Below are positions 44,833 to 56,564 of a stretch of 64,000 nucleotides of DNA, piece after piece. The notes beneath the pieces were generated by a model, which saw only the letters and a program-made list of their open reading frames with translations, was not told where the DNA came from and made no database searches. The position numbers were made by a program, and so were the translations under genes. The first letter of the stretch is position 1, and the number at the start of each line of letters is the position of its first letter. Origin of the DNA: Cheiracanthium punctorium (taxonomy: Eukaryota > Arthropoda > Arachnida > Araneae > Cheiracanthiidae); contig JAWZYV010016945.1 in the NCBI GenBank assembly GCA_038373885.1, forward strand, positions 434,001 to 498,000, given 5' to 3'.

Positions 44833-47654
44833 TGCATTAAAAATTACACGAGAAAGAGGAAAAGCAACGACAAATACTGAAATAGAAAGGGCAGCTCTCC
44901 CAAACTATCCAAATAAAGAAAAGAGACCTCTGTATAGGGCTGTAGGCAGAAAAAAGTTTCAGAGGGGGTTGACAAGTTTTACATTTCAATGTTGCAGTTT
45001 TTTAATTACACTTCTGGAAAGACTGTAGCAAATTTTGTGTTGCCAGGGGTGGACCCCGTGTAGACCTGGTACGTTACACTCTATAAAGCTTCTGACATCT
45101 CTCTGATATTGTCAATCGTTCAAAGAATTTCCTCTTGTGCAAGTGTTGAAAAATCTTGGAGTTTCCTCTCTGTGGACCTTACTGCTGCTCAAGACCTCCC
45201 GCTCGCTGTTGTGGTTTCTGCCTGAATTCACACATCCGTGGCTGGAATATAATGAAGAAGGGTTATAGGGCAGCTCATTTGGATTTCAGAGTAACACTTA
45301 GTGTGCAATTTTAATAGACCTGTGAAACTTCTGTCAAAAATCATATTAACGAAGACAGAACTGAGGCAGAACAAATATGACAGTTGTATTAGAAAACTAC
45401 TACATATTATAAATTAGTTGATGCACAAAATTAAGGAAACATATATCAAGTCTTTTTTTATACCATCAGTTAATATAAGTATTTTAGTATAAGGAATGGA
45501 ACTCTTCATCGAATTATGTTCTTGCAAAGCAATTCACTAAAAGTGAATTTTTTTCTTGTAATATTTTACAAAATCGGATGTGGAAATAATAGAATTAGCA
45601 ACATATGTAGATAATAAGTGTTATCGTTTGCCCAGCAAATAAAAAAGGCCTATAGAATTTTGTTTGTGGTTGGCACACGCAATAATTTTAAGCTGTAAGA
45701 CATCACACAGATAGCAAAAGGTTGCCGACGTCTCGAATATCGATAACATACATAAACCAAAACATACAGAAGTCGATAACATACATAAACCAAAAATCAT
45801 CCTTGAAAAGCATTTATAAATTTTTATACCTTTGATGTGTTTACATAGCTATGGAATGTAAACTTTATTATTATTAATACTTGTAGTTAAAGTGTCTGTA
45901 TTTTACTGAGATATTAAAAAATGAATATTTTAAATAGATATCGGAGTGCTCTTAAAACTAAGTAAAACTCTGAGGTTTACTTAAAAAAGTTTCAATTGTC
46001 TTTTGGGATCATAAGATAAGCTTGAGTAAAGTAATAAGTATGTAAAACGCTTATTAATGAAGCTAATTACAATTCAGAGCCATTAACTATTAATTCGTTA
46101 GGATACGTAATGAAAAATATGAGAATATGCAGTCTGAAAACCGTAATTTTCTTAATGAAAGGTTTACTTTTGTAGTAAATAATTATCTCCTTCATAAATC
46201 TGTATTTTTATTGAAAAAATATTTTATTCTTATGCTCAGTTGTAATAATGAAATTTTACATGAAAAATTTAGTTAGGTACTGCAACAATTACTCAAATAA
46301 AGTTTAGTATTTTGCAAAAAAAGTATATAAATTCTAATGGTTTAGCAACAAAAATTGCATTAAAATACTTTCTTCATTTTATTTACGTTCCTTAAGTATT
46401 ATCTACAGCTTACTACTATCTAATTTTTTAATTTTTTGTGCTAATGATTAATTTGTGTTACATAAATTATTTGATTATTTGTTGCATATATATATATATA
46501 TATATGCATATATTTAAATTACTGTTTTGGGAAAACGATAATTGAAATTATAAATTATTATGGAGATAATTAAGCTGAAACTTGATCATATGCTTATTCA
46601 ACTATAAAATTTTATATGATTCAGTTTGTAATTTAATAATTAAATAAACCAAATTAATTTCTTAATGTGAAACTGCAGTACAGTAAAATAATTTTTGAGA
46701 AATAGATATCGATTCTTCTCTGATTACCTGTCACTGTATTTGTTCAGCAATAAATTTATATTTATCTTATATGTATACGTACATCACACATTAAGTTTTG
46801 TACTTGTGGTTTGCACATGCTTTTAAGAATGCGCTTTTAAGAAATTATAACAAATTTTAAAAATATTTTTGTATACAATAAATTCCATTACAAACTATAA
46901 ATTCTGAATGTCTCACACGCTCTTAAAAACATACCGGGTAAATTTCTGTTCTCAAGAATGCTTCCTAAAATTTGCATAAAACCTATAGGGTTTATACTTT
47001 GCCGAGCAGTCGGATCGCTATCATAATTTTTTATCATTATTTATTGAAACAAAGTTTTGAAAATTCGTACTTAAATCCCCATTAAAATCTTTCATATGCT
47101 ATGGTGGCATCCTTAGAAAAAGGCTTTTACCATCTTTGTTGTCATTTTTTGTTTTACATGAATTTCTTGAAAAACTGAAGAGTCTATGGCTGATGAATAC
47201 TTATTTAGAAAATTTTAGATCATTCAAACATTAAAAAGTAAGAAATTTACAGAAAGACAATAAATGTATAAATGGGGACACAATGTGTCACTGACCCACT
47301 GTACCCTATTTCATGTGACCCACTGTGAAGCATATGAACCAATGTATCGCTATTCACCTCATAATTCCAAAATCGGTAAAATATTCATTTAAATACAACA
47401 TAAAAAAGAAGGTATTTCAGAAAATATAAACATATCACATAACTCATATTTACTTGAGAAATTTCAAGTGTAATAACATAAGTCTTAATTTCTTCAAATT
47501 TCTTGCAGATGATAAGAAAACAAAATGGCTTTTTCTTCCCGCCACAATAATAATGTGATGTTTAACTTTTTCCACAGAGTTAACTTGTTTGATACCTACT
47601 TTACGTAATTTTCTCCTTCGAAAACTATTCCCTGAATTATAAATATCTTCAATA
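44833..47654. other. AT-rich intergenic DNA with a GC-richer patch
   Basis: 44840-45250 is GC-richer and open in short stretches, but no domain is recognised. A 24-bp word, tcgataacatacataaacca, repeats at about 45740 and 45773. A TA run lies at 46486-46506. Two cccactgt words occur at 47293 and 47320, ahead of the minisatellite. Confidence 0.45.
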
Positions 47655-47733
47655 ACCCACTGTACTTCCCCACTGTACCTCCCCACTGTACCTACCAACT
47701 GTACCTACCCACTGTGTACCCACTGTTTCTCCC
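47655..47733. repeat. 12-14 bp minisatellite (CCCACTGTACCT)n
   Basis: About six units: cccactgtacttc, cccactgtacctc, cccactgtacctac, caactgtacctac, ccactgtgtac, ccactgtttctc. A minus-strand open frame runs from it into flanking sequence (47450-47698) but shows no known motif. The same word appears singly at 47293 and 52492. Confidence 0.85.
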
Positions 47734-47909
47734 CTAAGTTGAGTGTCCGCCACAAAAATTCGAACACAAGAGGCATCTTCAGTTCTAATTGTTTCAGAAA
47801 TAATTTGACAATCAAACTCCTCTGTCAATGTTCCTGTGATGATCTCAACTGACGATCCATCCGCTTAAGGATAAATAATTATTTAAAAATTTTATATTTT
47901 TTTCTTATC

Positions 47910-47941
<32 letters not shown>

Positions 47942-49752
47942 TGGAAAACGACAATTGTATTAAAATTTTTATTTAAGTACATTTAAAATTTCATCATGTT
48001 TAAAAAAAATTCTGACGAACCTAACTCAATTACTAACAATGATTTATTTATTTATTTATTTCTGTTCAGTAGGTAGTGGGAATTTTTAAATCTACCAAAT
48101 TATATTCAGAAAAATGCATTACAATTATCAAAATAAATTTACCGTCACTCAGCTGCTCTTCAGTAAAATTCAAACTTTTATTAATTTTTTAATTTTTATA
48201 AATAATAGAATAGCACCATAGTATATTTGTTTCATAATAATCAAAGAAATCATCTGTAATAACAGCCATACATATTGATAAATATATTCAAAAATGAATT
48301 TTTAATTTTATTGCGTTTTGCCAATTAAAATTATTTGCTAATGCAAAACAAGAATTCTCCTAGAAATTTCTAAATATTTTCTATGAATATATGCTTAATA
48401 TGTGCGGAAAACAGAACAATATCCAAAACTAGAACATGTTTCTGAACGAAAATTTATTGGTCTAAAATAATGAATGATTCCTTTCAAATAACACATTAAA
48501 ATATTTTTGAACATCCAATTTTTTCATCAGGGTATCAATGCCTTATTTTTAATTTTCTTCCTCAGGCTTTTAGAATATTTGCTTTCAATCTTCTATGTAT
48601 TTCCCTATACAAAGATAACCATCATTATAAAAACAAACTAAAAATCGTCTGTTCTATTACAAACTCTAAAAGTAAAAAAACCCTGAATAATGTAGAAACC
48701 ATAAGAAGTAAATGCTTGCTAAGCCTGTCAAATTTCGTTTTCATTTTTTTCGTTAAACATTGACAGTCAATGCATTTATAATGACTTTAATTTATTCAAA
48801 ATAACACCAGGTTATCTTGCCTTATTCTACTCTTTTTATCAGTAAAATTTAAAATAAACTTAAAGCAAAAAGAAATATCAAACCATCCATTTAAAAGACC
48901 TATTCAAAATTCCGAAATCGAAAGGAAATTAATTACTTTTCAAACTTATTTCGCTTTATTTGAATAAAATAGATTTTTTTCCTCATTTTGAAAAGTTGTA
49001 GATTTTATTTGAAATGAAAACTGTTTGAAGTGTGCCTTTTTTCTTTCTTTTATGATATTTCTCATTATGCTTTCTGTGGTAAACGAAACTTATTTTGTAC
49101 TTTCTAAACTGTAATCGATTAGCAAGTTTGCAGAAATAAAAGCGCTTGCTTTGATCTGAAATTTTAATGAGTATTTCATTGAATAGAAGCATGTAAAATG
49201 CTGAATCATATCTTTTAACTTGTAAATGGCTTACAAATATAAAAATAAATATTGTTGACTTTGTAATTTTACCATTAAAAAATTATTAATAATAATAATA
49301 ATAATTTAAAATCAATGAAATAAAGAATAAACTTTATGATAAATTATTCTCAGATCAGTAAAGTTAAGATAAACTTAATGTTTGGAAACATGTTGCTAAA
49401 ACCTAAAATTGGCATAAATAAATAGGATTTATTTACTTTTATGATAAACAGTGAATTCAAAAACAATTGTATTGTTTATTTCTTTATTTCTACCCATCGT
49501 CATGGTGTGATAACGAATGTACAAGTTACATTAATTGGTATTAAATATTCTAATCTGTTATTCAAAAACCCATTCTCACATTCATTCAAGTCACACATTT
49601 TTCAAGATGATGCCATTTTCATAAAGCATAATCTGAGGCTCAAAACACCCTTGGCATCTAATTAGGCACGTCAGAGGTTCTACAAAATCGAACATTTTTG
49701 CTGCCATATCTCGAAAAAATGTTTACCAGGTACATTTCTTTCAAGAGCACGT
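47734..49752. other. Very AT-rich intergenic DNA with simple repeats
   Basis: Simple sequence includes (TTA)n at 47910-47941, (TTTA)n at about 48044-48063 and (TAA)n at 49284-49305. No gene. Confidence 0.6.
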
Positions 49753-49759
49753 TCAATGA

Positions 49760-50130
49760 GACACCCATACCTTGACATACGTTGGACTGCACATATCGAG
49801 GACTGTCAATTTGAGCAATCCTGTGCTAAACTGTACTTCACAACAGGATAGAAAATTCTTTCTCCAACTCAATAACCCGAAGGCGGGAAAGGTTATCTCA
49901 ATGTAAATCTTCCGCAGTGTTCGGTAAGTCTGAAAGGTCATGATGATGAAGCGTTGTCGAGATGTCCACAACTTTTGCTCGTTGACAGGCATGACTCCAG
50001 TCGACTTCTTAGTCTCACAGTCGTTTCCAGATATGACAGGTACCACCGAATATCTTGCTACGTTGCAAGAAGTATAATGATTTGAGTGTGGATGAAATGG
50101 ACTATTAACTAAATATCTGGCATGTAACAA
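49760..50130 (-). other. GC-contrast block with 125-codon minus-strand open frame
   Basis: This is among the longest open frames in the window. On the minus strand it reads VVPVISGNDCETKKSTGVMP in the middle and ends SPTYVKVWVSH. The sequence aag-gtatgg (tyr-val-lys junction, about 49773) would be a good splice donor, and a pyrimidine-rich tract ending gtag lies at about 50060 as a possible acceptor. Composition is well above the flanks in GC. No domain is recognised. It could be an exon, a decayed gene or transposon interior. Confidence 0.25.
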
Positions 50131-50194
50131 ATTATACCGATATTCAACCTTTACAATGAAGGAAATAATTTTTATATGTCACCTTACTTTTGGT

Positions 50195-50347
50195 CAGGCG
50201 CGTAGCCAGGAAAATTTTTCGGGGGAGATGAACTTATATGTGTCTGAATAGACGAAATTTCTGCATGGCATTGATCTTGTGATCACTAATCCAAAAATTT
50301 CGGGAGAAGGGATATATCCCGATACCCCCCCCCCGTCTACGCCTCTA
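50195..50347. mobile_element. hAT-like mini-element, family H1, copy 2
   Basis: The left end caggcgcgtagccaggaaaa aligns with copy 1 at 20917 (cagtggcgtagccaga), and both continue into tttttc and a G run. The right end has a C run then gtctacgcctcta, matching tggctacgccactg with changes. Flanks cttttggt (50187-50194) and cttttggc (50348-50355) match at 7 of 8 positions, the hAT-size target duplication. No coding sequence. Confidence 0.8.
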
Positions 50348-50355
50348 CTTTTGGC

Positions 50356-51357
50356 ACATAAAGTATTCTAATATATCATCGGTGGCAGGGTATGCTAAAC
50401 TATGTATTTTGTAAAAACTGATTATCGTCTTCAGACACGCTGTATATAAATAATTTTTCATATCATTAGTCAGAATTCTCAAATTATGTATTTTAGGCAT
50501 TTCATATAAATGAATGATTCACTCAAAATGTTTGGAAACGAATGGGAATTTAAATCGCAATTCTACTTTTGGGCACTTGCTACAAAGCTTGAATCTTTCA
50601 ACGATTGAATAATTGTACAATATGAAACGTTATTTGTCGCCAAATAATTGCTTCGAAACGGATAATTTATTAGGATAAATACTCAGCTTTCATCGTCCTA
50701 CTTATAATGCAATATTTAACTTAACAACTTCAAATTGCAGCTTATAGATAGCAGAGTAAATCTTATCATCTGAAGTCCACTTGTAATATAAATCATTCAA
50801 TGCTGCCTCCTTTAATGGAATGAAATGTTGGTAATGTGAGAACAGGAAATAAATAGATGTAATAAAATGTTAATAGACAACGAAATGAAAACTATTGTCC
50901 ATGATCTTTTTTTTAGGATCATAATAGCAAGTAATATAAATCATGTCAAATTTGTTGATTATAAAACATTTTCTAATTCACTCATTTTTATTGTATTATA
51001 CAACTTATTGCATAGTAAAAATTCAATAATATTTTTACTTACGTATGTCTTTCAGTCACAGCCATAAAAGAGTAATCTATTGTCATGTATTTATCATTTT
51101 AATATAATTTTAATACAGGGTAAAATTCGTACTATGCAAAGGAAATAGCCAATTGGCATCTTATTTCACGTAAATCGGATGTTATTTTCGACTGTTTAGG
51201 GGAGATATTAACATTAAGATAACACTGACAACGCCGAAGAGCTGGTTGCACAAATAAATTCACGGCTTCTATTTCTTTCCGATTTCCAAGGAGTTATCTA
51301 CGTTGAGTTTATAAATAAAGGCAACACCATTAATGCTGGATAACACTGTGAAACACT
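50356..51357. other. AT-rich DNA between two GC-contrast blocks
   Basis: No element with two ends was found. cagacacgctgtatata (50432-50448) and tacagggtaaaattcg (51114-51129) each resemble mariner-type termini but do not pair well. GC rises from about 51180. A tataaataaa lies at 51310-51319. Confidence 0.4.
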
Positions 51358-51756
51358 TCAAGGTTTGCACAAAGCGGTGAAAAACAATGTGCATGGAAAA
51401 TGAAACAAAGTTGTTGTCCTTCTACACGACAAAAAATTGAAACATGACACAATCTTGCCGCAATTGAATTCGCTTTGTAGTTTTGGATGAGAGGACCGTT
51501 CAATCCCGGTCTGGTATTCTGTGACTTTCACGTGCTCGGCAAATACAAATTTAATTTCGGCGGAAGAATATTTCCCAAGAGTAGTCAGGTTGAGACAGCT
51601 GTTCTGAGATGGATCTAGACAAGAGCAAGGAGCAATTCCATATCGTAAGGGTGTAAAATAACTGGTGCAAGCGAATGCCTGTAGTGATTGGAATTTCTTT
51701 AAAATTGAAATCGTGTAGTGTACATTTGTTATGTTGCATTGTATCTTACTTCTCAA
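51358..51756 (-). other. GC-contrast block with 132-codon minus-strand open frame
   Basis: The longest open frame in the window, on the minus strand, ending TTLFHFPCTLFFTALCKP then a stop. The middle is Cys-rich and protein-like (YGIAPCSCLDPSQNSCLNLT). A run ending ccaatcactacag (about 51683) could serve as a splice acceptor, giving an exon starting AFACTSYF. Same strand as the block at 49760-50130. I recognise no family. A real exon is possible but unproven. Confidence 0.25.
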
Positions 51757-53309
51757 TAGTGTGTTTTTTTTTACCTACATTGTATGAGTGTAACATACTT
51801 TTTAATGCCCCTAGTATTGTCATAATTAAATAGATGTTTAGATATTCAACACAGAAAATATGAAAACAGTTTTCAAATGACAAGACTCAATCATTTATAA
51901 TGATGTAACACGCTTACGAGTTTCAGAATTCTTTACTGGATAATGTTTCATCAATTGAAAATATTAAAATAACATCAAATTTAACAGTAAATGGTAAAAA
52001 AACTTCATTTCATTTAATCATGGAATAAGGTGGGAATTCTACTGAAAATCATAAGTGTGTCATTGTTCTTTCTCTCCCTCTAGAAGCCATAAATTTACAT
52101 ACAGTGGGAAATAAATTGCCTCAGTGTGACCCAATCAACATGTTGCACCCCCCCCCTCTCCACTTAAAAATGCCTTCTTAAATCCAAATTCAAATGTTTT
52201 ACAAAATTGATGAATACAATAAAGTACATCACATGCATGCAATTAAGAAAGTAAGTTTCAAATTCGAACAAAGATGTTGATTATTGAATGATAATTAACT
52301 GATCAAATACAAACAGTGAAGCTTGTCTGATTTTTCTAACATTGATAGTAAAAACAAAAATGGTTGCAACTTTCTTTCAAGATTATGTGTGACGGAGACT
52401 AGTTTTCACAGTGTTACAATGAAGGTTAGCTAAATTATGGCATACTTTTTCATTCTTCAACATCTGAGTCATAGGAAAAATATGCGTTGTCCCACTGTAC
52501 TCCCTCTCCCCTGATTCTTTACTTCTTTACTAAGTTAGAAAAAAGTAGAAATTTAAATACATGAAATCCCTAGGGCTGTTAAACAGCCACTAAATAGGAA
52601 ACATATTAATTTATTATATAGTGCATGTATTGGTGTTTATTAGTTTATCATCCAAATTTTTTATATAAATATACATGCTTTTAACACTAAGCAAGTGAAA
52701 TAGGTGCTTTATAAAATTATTTTATTTTGAAGCTATCAGGTTATATATATTCATATAAAAACCGCATTGGCCATTAAATAACTAGTTTCACCGAAAGAAT
52801 TGCATACTTTATAAAGAAGAAAAATAACATGCACAACTTCAAGTAGGAAACATTTTTTTCTTTTCTTTTGACAAGCAGCCAGTATAAACGTCTTTATTAG
52901 TATTCACTTGGCGGAAGCGATTATTTACCTTAACAGCTTTCTCTTGATTTAAGAGTTTAAACTTGCAAATTTAAGAATAGTTGTGGTTTACGTTTGTTAG
53001 CACAAAATAAAAGAATGTTTGACATTTTGTGTGAAGATGTTTCAGTTTTATTTTCTTTCAGATACATGTAGTTTACGGATTGTATATTGACAGTATTTAG
53101 TTGATATTTTGTAGATTTCTCAAAAAGAAAGGAAAGGTTTTGTCTCTAGAATTCATTTAAATTTTCAGTTGCTTCTTGTTTGAAACTGTGAGCAGAAAAA
53201 TTAAGATAAAAGCATTAGTAAATTTAAATTTTTAATATGAGAAGTACAATACCGTGCGTATCAAACGCATTTTGAGATAAAAAAGTTTATTACGAACATT
53301 AATACATTT
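51757..53309. other. AT-rich intergenic DNA, no gene seen
   Basis: tacagtggga (52101-52110) faces tcccactgta (52489-52498), with a C run inside the left end, so a ~400-bp inverted-repeat element is conceivable. The arms are too short to call it. Nothing else is recognised. Confidence 0.45.
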
Positions 53310-53319
53310 CAATCATAAT

Positions 53320-53600
53320 CAGTATTGAATATGGTTGTCCCTTTGCTTTCAGAAGCACTTTTACCTGTTGTGCCATAGATTCCACCAGGCTTTTCAATAA
53401 TTGAAACTTGCTATTTTCTACACCATGATTGAATCAGTGAACAAAAGAAGCCATTTATCGTACTGAGATTCATTTTTGAGAGTATTTGGTTATAAATAGC
53501 ACTGATTCTCTATGGGATTCAGAGCTGGGGACTTTTCTGTACCATTTAAAACAACCATTTTGCTTTTGACAAAGTATTCTTTCATTTTTTAAAATTATGG
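53320..53600 (-). pseudogene. Tc1-like transposase C-terminal relic
   Basis: On the minus strand, KYFVKSKMVVLNGTEKSPAL followed by NPIENQCYL (about 53505-53590) is a damaged form of the WPxQSPDLNPIENxW motif around the second catalytic Asp, with Asp changed to Ala (SPALNPIEN). Further along, SLVESMAQQVKVLLKAKGQP (about 53335-53395) matches the C-terminal SMPRRxxAVIxAKGGPTKY block. Stops and a short loss separate them. The N-terminus is not seen. It is a dead fragment, on the opposite strand from and independent of the relic at 13.8 kb. Confidence 0.7.
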
Positions 53601-54109
53601 TAAAGAGACAAATCTTGTTAAATATCCCGTATTTGTATGTAAAACTCTTTTTGACTACAGATGAATGTCCACGTATGCGTGTTCGGCATTCCTTACGGTA
53701 AATTTCGTGATGCCGTGTAAACGTGGCGCCCATTCGGAAATGCTTAAAACTATAACTGCGTAAAAAATATTGTTTTACCCAACAAAATTAAACGTTATGT
53801 TCCATTTCCCTATTATTTATAGCGATATTTTTCATTCTGTGATCTTCATTAAATAATTAAAATTAGATTTTCATAAATTATTTAGTAGTTATTTTTTTAA
53901 ATAACGAAAGAACGATAATAATATATCATAGTGCGCAGTAAAAGGTATATTAAGGAAATGTCGATACTCAGGTTTTGACAGAAATACCTACTATCATAAT
54001 TTCTGAATTCATTTTGACCCAGTTTCTGCGTCACATCTGTTCATACCGTGGATTTAGATATAGGGCGATCATCGACTAGCGGTAGACAGGCCAAACAGCG
54101 GCAGCCTCT

Positions 54110-54572
54110 ATAGAGATATGAATACAAGTACACGGCATTAGCTATCTGATAGTGAAGCCGAAACTTTGCATGCTATATTGCTTAGACCACATTGAAATAT
54201 GACTGTGTTATTCTATGGTGATAGTTACAATAAAAAAAAAGTAATGTCGCCAAATTTGGCGCGAAGAATAATTACTTATTTGGCATTACTTTTTTTAAAC
54301 TTTTAACTGCCGAATGCTGAGATTTTGTATTTAGAACTATTGTATCTTATAATTGTGCATCTTCACTTCTTAATACGTAAAATTGTGCATCTTTACTTTT
54401 TAATCCTTAAAATTGTGCATCTTTGCATTTTAATCCGTAAAATCGTGCATCTTTCACTGTTATTTAAAAAGAAAACAACAAAATGTTCCGCCATACTTAG
54501 AACAACATAGTTACTTCATTTTGTCTAATGCCGAAGATAGCTAATCCCATCTCCTTGTAATCATATCTCTAT
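54110..54572. mobile_element. 463-bp inverted-repeat element with 10-bp target duplication
   Basis: The left end atagagatatgaatacaag and right end cttgtaatcatatctctat are inverted repeats that continue imperfectly to about 45 bp (ttagctatct / agatagctaa). An exact 10-mer, ggcagcctct, flanks it at 54100-54109 and 54573-54582, which fixes the borders. A duplication of 9-10 bp points to Mutator-type or a similar transposase, not to mariner (2 bp) or hAT (8 bp); this is inference. Inside are four tandem copies of a ~31-bp unit (see next entry) and no gene. Confidence 0.85.
54345..54460. repeat. 31-bp tandem repeat, about four copies
   Basis: The unit is approximately aattgtgcatctttactttt plus taatccgtaa, seen near 54352, 54382, 54411 and 54442 with a few differences. 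It lies wholly inside the 463-bp element. The open frame through it (ILIRKIVHL repeats) is a consequence of the repeat and not evidence of a gene. Confidence 0.85.
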
Positions 54573-54582
54573 GGCAGCCTCT

Positions 54583-55703
54583 CAAAGGAAAATACTCGAC
54601 CCCATTTTAATGATTAGCTACAAAAGCGCCCTCTTCCGGCGTATAGTGACGTATCATGAAGCAATTTACTACTAAAACAAGCATGCACGCAATAGAAACT
54701 TAATGATTAAGACTCACAGCCCTATAATAGGCAAATTTCGTTTAGTCCTTTTAGAATACGTCAATGATTGTTCTATATCCAAGTGCATGGTCCGTATGTA
54801 TGTATAGGTAAACTATCAGGTTTACTTGTTGCCATTCGTTATAAAGTTAACAAAAACAAATGGAATTTGCTTACACTAAAGACTGCACCGATACAAATAT
54901 CACTTTGTAATTCTGTTTTGCAGTTTAATGTTTTATTTCGGTCAAATTTTCAAAGTATAACACCACTACGTTTCTGACTACAACATATTACATGTTCCAA
55001 AATGGGTTGATCTAGTTGCCGAGAAATTTATTCGTTTACATCATTTACAGTCGGAACCGACGAAAAACTTCGATTTGTCGTAAGTTCGACAAATCGGATA
55101 ATCCTAAACTCCTATCATAAACACATATATAGTGCACTTTGGATTTACACTACACAATGCTACTTACAATAACTTCGGATTTTAACCAACATTTTTTTTA
55201 TTATTACATTATTCGTAATTTCTACTAGTACTATAAGAAACTGTACATATTATACATCACGTAAGTACATTTGTAATACTTATACTATTTTCCTAAAAAA
55301 ATGGTTATATTTTATTGTTTTTCATGGAGTTGTCCGGTTAAAAAATCGTTTATCTTTTGTACAGATGTTTTTTTACATACGTAAGTTTCCACGAATTTGG
55401 CAAGTTGTCCACGAATAGAGTTTCGTCTACGTTGCCTCTATTTTAAACATATAGCTGCACGATCGAACGGCTGCAGATGTTTCTTGATTATTTGGAGAAG
55501 GAACATAGTTTGTTTCCTCGTCGTCATCAGAATTACCCTCAACTCGAAAAATACTTTGACTTAAAAGATATACACTTCGACTTAAGGAGAAATTTTAACA
55601 TGCAATTTTATTGGATCGGACCGGGATTGCATAGAATCTTCAACACAGCTGAATATTCGAAATATTACGAAATCACTGTATTAAATGAATCCCACTTCAT
55701 TAT
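54583..55703. other. AT-rich intergenic DNA, no gene identified
   Basis: No family recognised. 55010-55110 contains a local inverted stretch (cttcgatttgtcg / cgacaaatcgga, about 55070-55099). The plus-strand open frame at 55477-55722 has a balanced composition (YWIGPGLHRIFNTAEYSKYY) but runs into the neighbouring transposon end, so I do not call it a gene. Confidence 0.45.
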
Positions 55704-55740
55704 ACAGGTTGTCCGAAATTAAATAACCTAAGTTGTCTAC

Positions 55741-55992
55741 GCCCACCCAGTGGTATAGCGCATAGCACTCTGAACTGGAAGACGGAAGGTGCTTGGTTGG
55801 AAACCAGGTCGCGTCCGCCAACCTAACCGTTCGGAGTTTTCCGCGGAATCCGTTAAAATCCGAGACTTAGCGTAAATATGGGTTAGGACACCATAGAAAA
55901 ACCCACTCGGGTGGGCGGAAAGCACCCCACCCTTTGGCCTAAAGCCCACGCGTAGCTAATCGGAAATAACTCCACAAACAAAACAAACATTA
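55741..55992 (+). mobile_element. tRNA-derived SINE, family 1, copy 2
   Basis: It aligns with 4011-4244 from the tRNA-like head (catagcactctgaactgga, gacggaaggtgc, ggttggaaacc as box B with one change) through cgttcggagttttccg and ggttaggaca to an aac-rich tail. An exact 11-bp direct repeat, aagttgtctac, flanks it (55730-55740 and 55993-56003). Those 11 bases belong to the inverted repeat of the mariner-type element, so the SINE inserted after that element was in place. Confidence 0.9.
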
Positions 55993-56139
55993 AAGTTGTC
56001 TACAGACGAAATTATTGTTGAGAAAGTTACAAAATTTTGCGTAGGACATAATGAAGGTATGGGAATTTGAGGGAATAAAAAATCATTTCAAATTTTTGCC
56101 ACCAGGAGGTTTTTTATAATGTTAGACATTTAGGAAACA

Positions 56140-56420
56140 TTTATGATAGATTACAAATATTATTACAGCAAAACATGTTCAACATGACGGCCATCATTTA
56201 CAGCTACCATCTGGAAACTCTAGAGAGCATTTTCCACTGCTGACGGCTGTGTGCTCGGGGAAATGATTAAGAACATGTTGTGAAATGCTGTCTTTAAGAT
56301 GAGGCAAAGTTCTTGGATTATCACGACTTACCAAATGTTTTAAACACCTTCAAGACCGAAAGTCGCATGGATTAAGGTCTGGGAACAAGGCAGGCCATGA
56401 AACGCACCCTGGAGGCGAAT
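56140..56420 (-). pseudogene. Mariner-type transposase C-terminal fragment
   Basis: Minus strand from about 56398: WPALFPDLNPCDF (for WPARSPDLNPCDF), a stop where a Trp of LWGYLK is expected, then CLKHLVSRDNPRTLPHLKDS and ISQHVLNH, ending across a frameshift in a GRHVEHVLL-like tail. This is the last third of a mariner-type DDE transposase of the same broad group as 39200-39471. The upstream catalytic residues are deleted. Inactive. Confidence 0.78.
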
Positions 56421-56564
56421 ATTTGAACATTATTTTTCTAGTTAGCTCAAACAAATTCCCATACCTTCATTATGTCCTACACAAAATTTCATAACTTTCT
56501 CAACAATAGTTTCGTCTATAGACAACTTTACAGCAGAGTCGTTTATTTTCGGACCCCCGACATA

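Larger units (their letters stand above)
55704..56564 (-). mobile_element. Mariner-type element with long inverted repeats, split by a SINE
   Basis: The left end acaggttgtccgaaattaaa and right end ttttcggacccccgac are inverted. Inside them gttgtctacagacgaa / ttcgtctatagacaac and ctaccttcattatgtcctac-type pairs (caggacataatgaaggtatg) extend the arms to about 100 bp or more. The SINE at 55741-55992 interrupts the left arm. A transposase fragment remains on the minus strand between the arms. The borders depend on the outermost imperfect match; the inner pair starting at taaagttgtc is certain. Confidence 0.75.

Noticed and set aside
51310..51319. tataaataaa as a plus-strand core promoter
   Set aside because: TATA-like strings are frequent in DNA this AT-rich, and no gene follows on the plus strand.
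54325..54510. Open frame with HLHFLIRKIVHL repeats, like a membrane or leucine-repeat protein
   Set aside because: The repeats come from the 31-bp DNA tandem repeat inside a transposon.
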